Source: Dehalococcoidia bacterium (GTDB lineage: Bacteria > Chloroflexota > Dehalococcoidia > Lucifugimonadales > Lucifugimonadaceae). From it: a DNA stretch of 20,305 nucleotides. Within the stretch, counting starts at the first letter, position 1. Every line of letters starts with the position of its first letter. A program made the position numbers and the translations under genes. Under the pieces are notes generated by a model that was not told where the DNA came from, did not search any database, and was given only the letters and a program-made list of their open reading frames with translations. Below, in pieces: positions 8,217-15,315 of this stretch. Location of the stretch: the NCBI GenBank assembly GCA_012270805.1, contig JAAXHR010000266.1, forward strand, positions 1-20,305. The letters run 5' to 3'.

Positions 8217-9416
8217 ATGAAGATAACTAACATCCGCCTGCGCCATCTCACTGGCCACATGGAAGTCGACGGTCCGTTCTTCGAAGACCGTTTACTCCAA
8301 CCGACTGACATCTACGAAGAGTTCCGTACCGATCGCAACCAGATTGGAAATCGGGGCACGCAAGTCGACAGCGGCACATTCCAAGTCGAGCAAACGTTCG
8401 TCCAAATCGACACTGACGGAGGCGTGAGCGGGATCTGCGGCGGCATGTTCGCCGGCGTACCATGGCACATCTGGCAGATGAAAGACCTCCTCATTGGACG
8501 GGACCCGCTCGCCACCGAGTTCCTTTGGGACATCATGCACAGAACCGCCGTCCACGGGCGCCAGGGCGAACCGATGATGGCCATCTCTCTCCTTGACAAT
8601 GCCCTCTGGGACCTCAAAGGTAAATGGCTCGGAAAGCCCGTCTACATGCTCATTGGCGGTCCCTGCCGGAAAACGATGCCCGCGTACGCCTCTATGCTCG
8701 GACACAACGTAACCGACATGGGGCTCGTCCGAGAGCGCGCGACGATGGTCAAAGAGCGCGGCTTCACTGCCCAGAAATGGTTCTTCCGACACGGCCCGAT
8801 GTCTGATCACGAAGGCTTCAAAAAGAACGTCGAGATGGTCAAGACCCTACGCGAGACTGTCGGTGAAAGTATCGACATCATGCTCGATTGTTGGCAGTCG
8901 ATGGATGTCAACTACGTCGTTAAACTCGCATCCGCGATCGAAGAGTACCAACCTCGCTGGATCGAAGAAGTCGCCATGCCCGATCGGATCGACTCGTACC
9001 GCAAGATCCGAGAAAAGATCAACATCCCCGTCTCTGGCGCCGAGCATGAGTATACCCGCTGGGGTTTTAAACGTTTCATGGACGCTGAAGCCCTCGACAT
9101 CATCCAGCCCGACCTCAACTGGGCAGGTGGTCTCTCGGAAGTGTTAAAGATCTCCGCAATGGCCACCGCTTACGATCTGATCACCATTGCCCACCAAGGC
9201 GTAACCCCCGTCGGTATGGCATGGTCTGCCGCACAGTCGCCCATTCACACCCCATACGTCGAGATGCTCCTCAAACACGCCGCCCTCGCCTACCACTTCG
9301 ACAAAAACAAAGGACCCATCCTCAACAACGGCTACCTAACCGTCTCCGACGAACCCGGCTTTGGTTACGTCATCGACGACGACAAAGTGGAAAAAGAGAC
9401 CGAGATTACGTTCTGA
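8217..9416 (+). CDS. Enolase-superfamily sugar-acid dehydratase (L-rhamnonate dehydratase-like)
   Basis: A 399-residue mandelate racemase-group enzyme that most resembles L-rhamnonate dehydratase, which removes water from a sugar acid to give a 2-keto-3-deoxy acid. Visible motifs: QKWFFRHGP (K187 to P194), metal ligands D224 (IMLDCW), E250 (RWIEEV) and E276/E278 (SGAEHEYTRWG), then D299 (IIQPDLNW) and H326 (TIAHQG). D299-H326 sits where RhmD has its Asp302-His329 catalytic dyad. The length and the AEHEYTRWGF stretch also match RhmD. Substrate is not fixed by this: related acids such as lyxonate or mannonate are possible. It stands alone on the plus strand between vapBC and the btuF-like gene, with no aldolase or kinase beside it. 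ATG 8217 opens the usual first strand; the Shine-Dalgarno signal is weak. Enzyme class is secure, substrate moderate. Confidence 0.88.
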   Translation: MKITNIRLRHLTGHMEVDGPFFEDRLLQPTDIYEEFRTDRNQIGNRGTQVDSGTFQVEQTFVQIDTDGGVSGICGGMFAGVPWHIWQMKDLLIGRDPLATEFLWDIMHRTAVHGRQGEPMMAISLLDNALWDLKGKWLGKPVYMLIGGPCRKTMPAYASMLGHNVTDMGLVRERATMVKERGFTAQKWFFRHGPMSDHEGFKKNVEMVKTLRETVGESIDIMLDCWQSMDVNYVVKLASAIEEYQPRWIEEVAMPDRIDSYRKIREKINIPVSGAEHEYTRWGFKRFMDAEALDIIQPDLNWAGGLSEVLKISAMATAYDLITIAHQGVTPVGMAWSAAQSPIHTPYVEMLLKHAALAYHFDKNKGPILNNGYLTVSDEPGFGYVIDDDKVEKETEITF

Positions 9417-9463
9417 AATTGATGCCCAACTCACACAAACCAAGCTAGGGAAAGGTGGTAGTT

Positions 9464-10411
9464 TCAGTAAACTGTCTCCCAACCAGATCCGCGATGCCCA
9501 AAGTCGAACCGGTCGGGATGGAGCATCTCAGCCAACATTTCTAGCGTTTCGACCAGCCTCGGCCCCGGGCGGTTGAAGTACTGGTTCCCATCGGCGACGA
9601 AAACTCTGCCATTCTTAACCGCCGTCAGCGAAGACCATCCGGGTTGAACTTCGAGAATCGACACATCTTCACGCGTTCGCCCCAAGTCGAAACCACAAGG
9701 AGCGATCACGATCACATCGGGGTCTGCCGAACGCAACTCTTCGTATGTCATCCACGGCGAATGTAGGCCCACCTTCCCAAACAGATTCTTGCCCCCGGCC
9801 ATGTCGACCAAAGTCGGCATCCAATTGCCCGCGGCCATCAAAGGGTCAACCCACTCGATCGCTGCGACTGTAGGCGCACTACTCAACTCATGAGCAGATT
9901 CTGCGATGACAACCATCCGCTTTTTCAACTCCGCAACCAGATCGCGTCCACGTGCTTGCGCGCCGAATGACTTCGCCACTCTCATCACATCGCCCCAAAT
10001 ATCGTCGAGCGAGTTGGGTTGCAAGGACACGATAGTCGGCTCGACTCCAGCCAACTTCCCAACCGCCGCCTCGACATCACGCAGACTAACCGCGCAAACC
10101 TCGCACTGCGTCTGCGTGACGATGTGCGTCGGATTCAACCCGCGCAACACATCAACGCGCACGTCGTAAACTCCCAACGCGTCCATCGCATCGGCATTAC
10201 GCAATGCCGACTTAACTTGATCGTCTATCTCTCGACTCGACGCGCCGACGTCGATCTTAGGCACCGTCACCGTGGGCAACTCTGCCACACTCTTCGGAAA
10301 GTCGCACTCGTGTGACCGCCCGACTAATTGATCTCGGAACCCTAAGGCGCACACGATCTCCGTCGCGCTGGCGAGCAAGGACAGAATTCGGAGTTCGGAG
10401 GTGTCTGGCAT
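9464..10411 (-). CDS. BtuF-like cobalamin-binding protein without signal peptide
   Basis: A 315-residue periplasmic-binding-protein fold of the BtuF/FecB type. The opening RILSLLASATEIVCALGFRDQLVGRSHECDFP and the TQTQCEVCAVS and DPDVIVIAPCGFDLGRT segments are those of soluble proteins annotated as cobalamin-binding. These lack the signal peptide or lipobox of true transport receptors, and none is seen here either. It may bind corrinoid or another metal ligand in the cytoplasm; its real ligand is unknown. No btuC or btuD permease gene lies nearby, so transport is not supported by context. It is divergent from trpB with 99 bp between start codons. A TAGAAT box 6 nt before ATG 10411 suggests a leaderless transcript. 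The 3' end is 47 bp from the rhamnonate dehydratase-like gene on the other strand. Confidence 0.83.
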   Translation of the reverse strand: MPDTSELRILSLLASATEIVCALGFRDQLVGRSHECDFPKSVAELPTVTVPKIDVGASSREIDDQVKSALRNADAMDALGVYDVRVDVLRGLNPTHIVTQTQCEVCAVSLRDVEAAVGKLAGVEPTIVSLQPNSLDDIWGDVMRVAKSFGAQARGRDLVAELKKRMVVIAESAHELSSAPTVAAIEWVDPLMAAGNWMPTLVDMAGGKNLFGKVGLHSPWMTYEELRSADPDVIVIAPCGFDLGRTREDVSILEVQPGWSSLTAVKNGRVFVADGNQYFNRPGPRLVETLEMLAEMLHPDRFDFGHRGSGWETVY

Positions 10412-10417
10412 GCATCC

Positions 10418-10423
10418 ATTCTA
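10418..10423 (-). promoter_or_regulatory. Possible -10 element of the btuF-like gene
   Basis: Minus-strand TAGAAT, five of six matches to TATAAT, ends 6 nt before the ATG at 10411. The arrangement matches proB and vapB. The best -35 candidate (TTGAAG) is 20 bp away, so support rests on the -10 and its position. Confidence 0.4.
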
Positions 10424-10439
10424 GGGTTGAACCAGTGTA

Positions 10440-10468
10440 GTGACTTCAACAAAGCACCGCAATATACT
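10440..10468 (+). promoter_or_regulatory. Probable trpB promoter
   Basis: GTGACT (10440-10445), a 17-bp spacer and TATACT (10463-10468) give four and five matches to sigma-70 consensus. Transcription would start near 10475, leaving a leader of about 36 nt before ATG 10511. This argues against the upstream in-frame TTG at 10427. No trp leader peptide, attenuator or T-box fits in this space. Confidence 0.5.
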
Positions 10469-10510
10469 TGCAATCAGACCGTTGAAAACAACGATTCCGA
10501 CGAGTTCCAA

Positions 10511-11725
10511 ATGACTCTATCCCCACCAATCCAACGCGATGTTCCCGATGAACTTGGACGCTTCGGCAAGTACGGTGGACAGTTCGTGCCGGAAACCCTC
10601 ATGGCGGCTTTAGGCGAACTTGAAGAAGCGTACCGAGCAGCACGCGAAGACGAATCGTTCTGGCAAGAGCTTTCTAACCTCCTTACCGACTACGTAGGAC
10701 GGCCCACACCTCTCTATCACGCCAGCAACCTCAGCCAGAAACTAGGCGGAGCGCAGATTTGGCTAAAGCGCGAAGACTTAGCTCATACCGGCGCCCACAA
10801 GATCAATAATGCGATGGGGCAGATTCTTCTCGCAAAGCGCCTGGGCAAGAATCGCATCATTGCCGAGACTGGGGCAGGACAGCACGGCGTTGCAACCGCC
10901 ACCGCGTGCGCCATGATGGGGCTCGAATGCATCGTCTATATGGGCGAAGAAGATATCCACCGGCAGGCTCCGAACGTCTACCGCATGAAGCTCCTCGGCG
11001 CATCCGTCGAACCAGTGCTCTCCGGCAGCCGCACCCTCAAAGACGCCATCAACGAAGCCATCCGCGACTGGGTCACCAACGTCCAGACTACCCACTACCT
11101 GATCGGCAGTGCCGTTGGACCGCATCCGTACCCGATGCTCGTCCGAGACTTCCAAAACGTCATCGGCAAAGAGGCTCGCGCGCAATGCCTAGAGCAGATC
11201 GGACGCTTGCCCGACTATGCCGTCGCCTGCGTCGGCGGCGGCTCCAACGCCATCGGGCTATTCAGCGGTTTCGTCGACGATGAAGCCGTCGGGCTTATCG
11301 GCGTAGAGGCCGGAGGCGACGGTGTTGACACTGACCGGCATTCCGCCACAATCACCAAAGGACGACCAGGCGTTCTACATGGCGCAATGTCTTACCTTTT
11401 ACAGGACGAATGGGGACAAGTAACCGAAGCCCACTCCGTTTCCGCCGGACTCGACTACCCCGGTGTCGGACCTGAGCACTCCTACTTCCACGACATCGAA
11501 CGCGCCAAATACGCAGCCGTTGATGACAACGCGGCCCTCGATGGTTTTGACTTGCTCTGCCAAACCGAAGGCATCATCCCGGCGCTCGAACCAGCCCATG
11601 CCATCGCCTACATCAAAGACTGGGCACCGACTCTCGGCCCGTCCAGCACCATCCTCCTACTCTTAAGCGGCCGGGGCGACAAAGACCTCGAAACCGTCGC
11701 CACCCGCCGCGGCATGGAGATTTGA
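10511..11725 (+). CDS. trpB: Tryptophan synthase beta subunit
   Basis: TrpB joins indole and L-serine to give tryptophan, using pyridoxal phosphate, normally in an alpha2-beta2 complex with TrpA. The 404-residue product is the usual length. GRFGKYGGQFVPETLM opens the fold, EDLAHTGAHKINN holds the PLP lysine (K97, K87 in enteric TrpB), AETGAGQHG follows, and GGGSNA (242-247) is the phosphate loop. HSVSAGLDYPGVGPEH and LLLSGRGDKD close it. It is the TrpB1 type, not TrpB2. No trpA or other trp gene is adjacent on either side, which is unusual because trpB is mostly followed by trpA. ATG 10511 is chosen from the promoter position and the family's N-terminus. The stop codon lies within a hairpin. 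Confidence 0.97.
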   Translation: MTLSPPIQRDVPDELGRFGKYGGQFVPETLMAALGELEEAYRAAREDESFWQELSNLLTDYVGRPTPLYHASNLSQKLGGAQIWLKREDLAHTGAHKINNAMGQILLAKRLGKNRIIAETGAGQHGVATATACAMMGLECIVYMGEEDIHRQAPNVYRMKLLGASVEPVLSGSRTLKDAINEAIRDWVTNVQTTHYLIGSAVGPHPYPMLVRDFQNVIGKEARAQCLEQIGRLPDYAVACVGGGSNAIGLFSGFVDDEAVGLIGVEAGGDGVDTDRHSATITKGRPGVLHGAMSYLLQDEWGQVTEAHSVSAGLDYPGVGPEHSYFHDIERAKYAAVDDNAALDGFDLLCQTEGIIPALEPAHAIAYIKDWAPTLGPSSTILLLLSGRGDKDLETVATRRGMEI

Positions 11726-11739
11726 GCCAAACGGCTCAA
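11722..11739. terminator. Short hairpin between convergent trpB and RDD gene
   Basis: TTGAGCC (11722-11728) and GGCTCAA (11733-11739) pair perfectly around the loop AAAC. The trpB stop codon lies in the left arm. No T-run follows on either strand, so it is a weak terminator at best. It could protect the 3' end of either message, since the convergent RDD gene ends 27 bp further on. Confidence 0.45.
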
Positions 11740-11765
11740 GAGGATCCGGGTCAACGTCGAATTTA

Positions 11766-12368
11766 TCACGCAGGCTCGTGCTCAATTGCGACGCTTCGTA
11801 CCTTCACAACGTAAGTCCTCGCGATCTTGTCGTGCAACGTCTGATTCTTCTCATCTGCCACGATCCAGATTAACAGAGCCAACAACACAAAAATCCAGAT
11901 GTAAACCGCGACTACAGCAGAAATCACGGAGACCAACGCCGCCAAAACGCCTTCCATTGCCGCAACCAGGATGATCTTGCCCACAACCTCTCGCATTAAC
12001 GCTACACCCCAACCCACCTTGCCACCATCATCTTTAATGATCCGTATCTTGACTACTCTCTTCCCAGGCGTCTGTCCTCGAGTGGCGACCAAGTGCAGCA
12101 AGTAAACGTACCACACGAGTGTAGCAATACCACCGATGATTGCTGAGACAATAATCACGCCTACAAACCACCACCCTTCGTTGAACTCGTCCATATCACG
12201 ACTCCACGCTACATACAAGACTACCCCCGCCACTGTCGCGGTGCCGAGAAAGATCCCCGCAACAATCATATGATCAATCAACCACGCACCTAACCGTTGC
12301 CGTGCTGACGCGATCTCCAACGCAGTCATGCCGGCCGGCGGTCCTTCCGCAACAACGTCGTAGTCCAT
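11766..12368 (-). CDS. RDD-family membrane protein
   Basis: A 200-residue inner-membrane protein of the RDD family. The defining residues are visible: Arg and Asp in ARQRLGAWLIDHMIV near the N-terminus, RGQTPGKRVVKIRII before the third membrane segment, and a final DEKNQTLHDKIARTYVV. Four to five hydrophobic segments are visible, including one long region near 130-175. The family's biochemical role is poorly defined; some members take part in ion or proton exchange. The start is likely the second of two adjacent ATGs (12368), because GGGAG lies 5 nt before it and only 2 nt before the first. It follows the MFS gene on the same strand after a gap of about 50 bp, so the two may share a transcript. 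Confidence 0.82.
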   Translation of the reverse strand: MDYDVVAEGPPAGMTALEIASARQRLGAWLIDHMIVAGIFLGTATVAGVVLYVAWSRDMDEFNEGWWFVGVIIVSAIIGGIATLVWYVYLLHLVATRGQTPGKRVVKIRIIKDDGGKVGWGVALMREVVGKIILVAAMEGVLAALVSVISAVVAVYIWIFVLLALLIWIVADEKNQTLHDKIARTYVVKVRSVAIEHEPA

Positions 12369-12417
12369 CATTTCTCCCTGACAGCCAGGCTCTACTTGAA
12401 CGATACTATCGCCCGAT

Positions 12418-13692
12418 TCAACCCTTACGTGGTGCTCCCGTCAAAACCGTCAACAACGCCGCACCGCCCATCAATCCGACTCCGACCCACCACGCTGGAT
12501 CGTATGATCCCGTCCAATCCCGAACATAACCCGCCGCCGGCGCACCGATCCCTCCTACTACCAGATTGATCGGATTCACCAGCCCTCGTATCCCACCTAC
12601 GCTTCCGCGTCCAAAGTAGTCTGCCCAGATGTAGTTGTTCAAAAACATCATCCCACCAATACCAACTCCGAATATCGCCATCGATACAAACATGATCGGC
12701 AGGTTCGTAGCGTAGATCGTCAACACACTGGCTCCCGCCAGCATCGAAAACCCGACAGTCCCCAAGAATCTTGCCGGAACCCATCTCACCAACATCCCAA
12801 ACATAAACGTCGATCCCCCGGCTGCAACCGCATCAAACGCCGTTGCAAATGATATGAGCGTCGGATCCATACCCCTGTCCATAAAGGCAGCAATTCTATG
12901 CAGCGCCACTGTACCGGTCGCCAGCTGAACCATCGAGAACACGATTACCAACCGCCATAAGGTGGTCGTACGCACCGCTTCCCGCACCGTCCACGAAACT
13001 TCTTCAACTACCCTTCTGGCACCGCTCCCATCACTGTCTTCGCGAACATCCTGGAGATCACCGTCCGGCACCAAGCCGACATCTTCAGGTTGGCGACGTA
13101 CAAAGATCGCTGCGAGAGGCACGATAACGCAGATCCCGATTATCGCAAGCACGATCCACGCGCCGCGCCAACCGATCTCGTTGATCAGCACCTGCGTCAA
13201 CGGTATGAACAACAACGCCCCGACAGGTATGCCTAGCCCGACGAACGCCACCGCCTTTCCTCGGTTTCTAACGAACCATTTCAACACCGGAACCGTCGTC
13301 ACCAGTGCGCCCGGCCCGCTCATTCCAACCAGACCCATCACCACGAACAGCACGACCAGGTGCCACGCCGACGTGACATACGCCAGCCCGATCAACGCCC
13401 CACCTGTCGCCAGCGCCGCTACCGGCAGCATCACCCTAGAACCATATCGATCCAACAACCACCCGATCAACGGACTCGTCGCCGAACTCGCGCCCTGACG
13501 AGCTGTCTGCGCCCAGCCGAACGCTGCTCGACCAATCCCGAGTTCATCACCCATCGGCTTGATGAACAACCCGAAATTCAGCGATCCCATCCCCATGCTC
13601 ACAGCGCCCGTCGCAGCCATCACCGCAACGATCACCCAACCGTAGAAAAACTTAGGTCGCCCCTCGCCGTCGCTTTTCATCAACCGCATCAT
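12418..13692 (-). CDS. MFS transporter (OFA/monocarboxylate-like)
   Basis: A 424-residue inner-membrane permease with about twelve hydrophobic segments in two halves, split by a hydrophilic loop near 199-240. FYGWVIVAVMA at the first helix, the motif-A sequence GWLLDRYGSRVML (77-89) and RRQPEDVGLVPDG (199-211) are typical of the major-facilitator branch that includes oxalate/formate antiporters and monocarboxylate carriers. A carboxylate substrate is therefore reasonable, and its position between two sugar-acid dehydratase genes fits that, but nothing in the sequence fixes the substrate. Two adjacent ATGs (13692, 13689) could start it. A small hairpin, CTTTCG/CGAAAG (13713-13729), lies in the leader. 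Probably co-transcribed with the RDD gene downstream. Confidence 0.88.
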   Translation of the reverse strand: MMRLMKSDGEGRPKFFYGWVIVAVMAATGAVSMGMGSLNFGLFIKPMGDELGIGRAAFGWAQTARQGASSATSPLIGWLLDRYGSRVMLPVAALATGGALIGLAYVTSAWHLVVLFVVMGLVGMSGPGALVTTVPVLKWFVRNRGKAVAFVGLGIPVGALLFIPLTQVLINEIGWRGAWIVLAIIGICVIVPLAAIFVRRQPEDVGLVPDGDLQDVREDSDGSGARRVVEEVSWTVREAVRTTTLWRLVIVFSMVQLATGTVALHRIAAFMDRGMDPTLISFATAFDAVAAGGSTFMFGMLVRWVPARFLGTVGFSMLAGASVLTIYATNLPIMFVSMAIFGVGIGGMMFLNNYIWADYFGRGSVGGIRGLVNPINLVVGGIGAPAAGYVRDWTGSYDPAWWVGVGLMGGAALLTVLTGAPRKG

Positions 13693-13764
13693 GCCAAACT
13701 ACCACACTGCCCCTTTCGCATAACGAAAGCGACGCGATGCAGAGTATGTCCGGGATGGACTGGT

Positions 13765-13801
13765 GGCACAGGCGTTCCCCTGCTCGCGGAGGAAATGTGC
13801 C
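13765..13801. repeat. Imperfect palindrome in the MFS/dehydratase gap
   Basis: GGCACA (13765-13770) pairs with TGTGCC (13796-13801), and inside it TTCC (13775-13778) pairs with GGAA (13791-13794). The whole 13693-13965 gap lies between divergent genes and holds no recognisable coding sequence. The palindrome looks like a small dispersed element rather than an operator, but only one copy is visible here. Confidence 0.35.
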
Positions 13802-13965
13802 GCTGTAGAGTAACTGAGGCCACGACATGGAAAAAGGACGAAGAGCCCCGACACTCCATCATCCCCATCATTCAAAATCATGGCAATCATAGCTCAACAT
13901 CGTGCTAACATTCGCCACAACCAAAACTTCACATCTTCAATACTCTGAGAGACGACAAAACAACG

Positions 13966-15171
13966 ATGGCGAAGAAAACCAAGATCCAAAAAGTCGAATC
14001 CATGCTCATCGGCGGCTCCGACGGATCACCGGGCGGACATCACGTAGTCCGCATCTGGACCGAAGACGGTACCTACGGTGTCGGACAGTCCTCATGCTGG
14101 GCATATATGGAAGCCACCGATGTCATCGCCAAGAAGTGCGGTAACTACTTGGTCGGAAAAGATCCTTCCCGCATCGAGCACCACTGGCAATACATGTACC
14201 GAATGGGCCCCTTCCGCGGCTCCGCTCTCTCCGGTGCCATCAGCGCTATCGACATCGCACTCTGGGATATCAAAGGAAAACGTCTCGATTCCCCCGTTTG
14301 GGATCTTCTCGGCGGCAACACCCGCGAGAAGATCCGCCTTCACCTCCTCATGGGGCCGAGGCAAACAACCGAACTGCCGTTCCCTCACGATCGAGGAAAA
14401 GAAGCCCAGGGTCTGTACGAGGCGGCAAAGGCGTCGGCTGAAGAAGGCTGGACCGCCATCAAGACTGACCCACTACCCAACGGCTTCGAAAGCATGACCG
14501 TCGAACGTCTCATCTCCGATACCGTCGACAACGTCGCCGCCATGCGTGAAGGCGCCGGCAAGGATGTTGACATCATCCTCGAAATCCACCGAAAACTAAC
14601 ACCGATGAATGCCGTCGCTCTCGCCCAAGAGTTGACTCAGTTCCGGCCGCTGTTCTACGAAGATCCGATTCAGATCGACAGCATGGTTCTGCAAGGCAGC
14701 ATCGCCCAACGAACAACCTTGCCGGTCGCCAACGGAGAGCGAATCCACAACATCTGGGAGTTCCGCGACATGCTTCAAGACGGCGGACCCCAGTACGTCC
14801 GGCCCGACATGGGTCTCGGCGGCGGCATAACTCACGTCAAGAAGATCGCTGCACTCGCAGAGTCCTACCACTCCGCACTGGCGACCCACAACTTCCTCGG
14901 ACCGATAACCACCAATGCCGCCGTCCAAGTCGACGCTTCGATACCCAACTTCGTCACTCAGGAATACTCGCTTAGGGACGAGCATCCCGCAAACGCCGTC
15001 TTCGTCAACCACTACAAACGCGAAAGCGGATACATGAACCTCTCTGACGCACCCGGCATCGGCATCGAGATCGACGAAGACCTCCTAGAAGTCGCCAAAA
15101 CCACCTACGAAAGCCGCGACCTAAACATCGTCCCCATGCGTACCGACGGTTCGGTGGGTTACTCAGTCTAA
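13966..15171 (+). CDS. Enolase-superfamily dehydratase (galactonate/mannonate dehydratase-like)
   Basis: A 401-residue mandelate racemase-group enzyme, distinct from the one at 8217. It resembles D-galactonate and D-mannonate dehydratases: KTDP at 166-169, E206-I-H208 in ILEIHRKLTP where those enzymes have D-F-H, E232 in YEDP, E258 in NGER, D281 in RPDMGLGGGITH, and H308 in ATHNFLGP. The three metal ligands E206, E232 and E258 are spaced 26 and 26 residues, exactly the family spacing, although Glu replaces the usual first Asp. Both candidate catalytic histidines (208, 308) are kept. The likely reaction is dehydration of a sugar acid to a 2-keto-3-deoxy acid; the substrate is unknown. It has its own start after a 273-bp gap, with only a weak purine-rich ribosome site (GAGAGA about 14 nt upstream). 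Confidence 0.87.
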   Translation: MAKKTKIQKVESMLIGGSDGSPGGHHVVRIWTEDGTYGVGQSSCWAYMEATDVIAKKCGNYLVGKDPSRIEHHWQYMYRMGPFRGSALSGAISAIDIALWDIKGKRLDSPVWDLLGGNTREKIRLHLLMGPRQTTELPFPHDRGKEAQGLYEAAKASAEEGWTAIKTDPLPNGFESMTVERLISDTVDNVAAMREGAGKDVDIILEIHRKLTPMNAVALAQELTQFRPLFYEDPIQIDSMVLQGSIAQRTTLPVANGERIHNIWEFRDMLQDGGPQYVRPDMGLGGGITHVKKIAALAESYHSALATHNFLGPITTNAAVQVDASIPNFVTQEYSLRDEHPANAVFVNHYKRESGYMNLSDAPGIGIEIDEDLLEVAKTTYESRDLNIVPMRTDGSVGYSV

Positions 15172-15176
15172 TCCGC

Positions 15177-15203
15177 GCCCGCGTTGCTCCCGCGAACGCG
15201 GGC
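15177..15203. repeat. GC-rich hairpin/repeat after the second dehydratase
   Basis: GCCCGCG (15177-15183) and CGCGGGC (15197-15203) pair around a 13-nt loop that itself contains CCCGCG. It starts 5 bp after the dehydratase stop. The stretch CTCCCGCGAACGCGGGCATTCC at 15187-15208 is a degenerate form of the ATTCCC...GGGAAT element seen at 4291. It could end the upstream transcript. No T-run follows. The remaining gap to 15315 shows nothing else beyond the ribosome site of the next gene. Confidence 0.5.
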
Positions 15204-15315
15204 ATTCCTGATTAAAGTTTCGCAACCTGCCGTCCACTAGGCAGTCTGGATTGACACAGTCAAATCCGAAAACCAATAACCTTTAACTATTCGCAAATCC
15301 CTGAGGTGTGGCGGC

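Noticed and set aside
8292..8810. 172-residue open frame antisense to the rhamnonate dehydratase-like gene
   Set aside because: It is a by-product of the codon bias of the real gene on the other strand; no domain is seen.
10427..10510. TTG start 28 codons upstream for trpB
   Set aside because: It lies upstream of the probable promoter (10440-10468) and its extra residues are unlike TrpB N-termini.
15005..15205. 66-residue minus-strand open frame starting MPAFAGATR
   Set aside because: Its start is the translated degenerate repeat near 15187-15208 and the rest is antisense to the second dehydratase.
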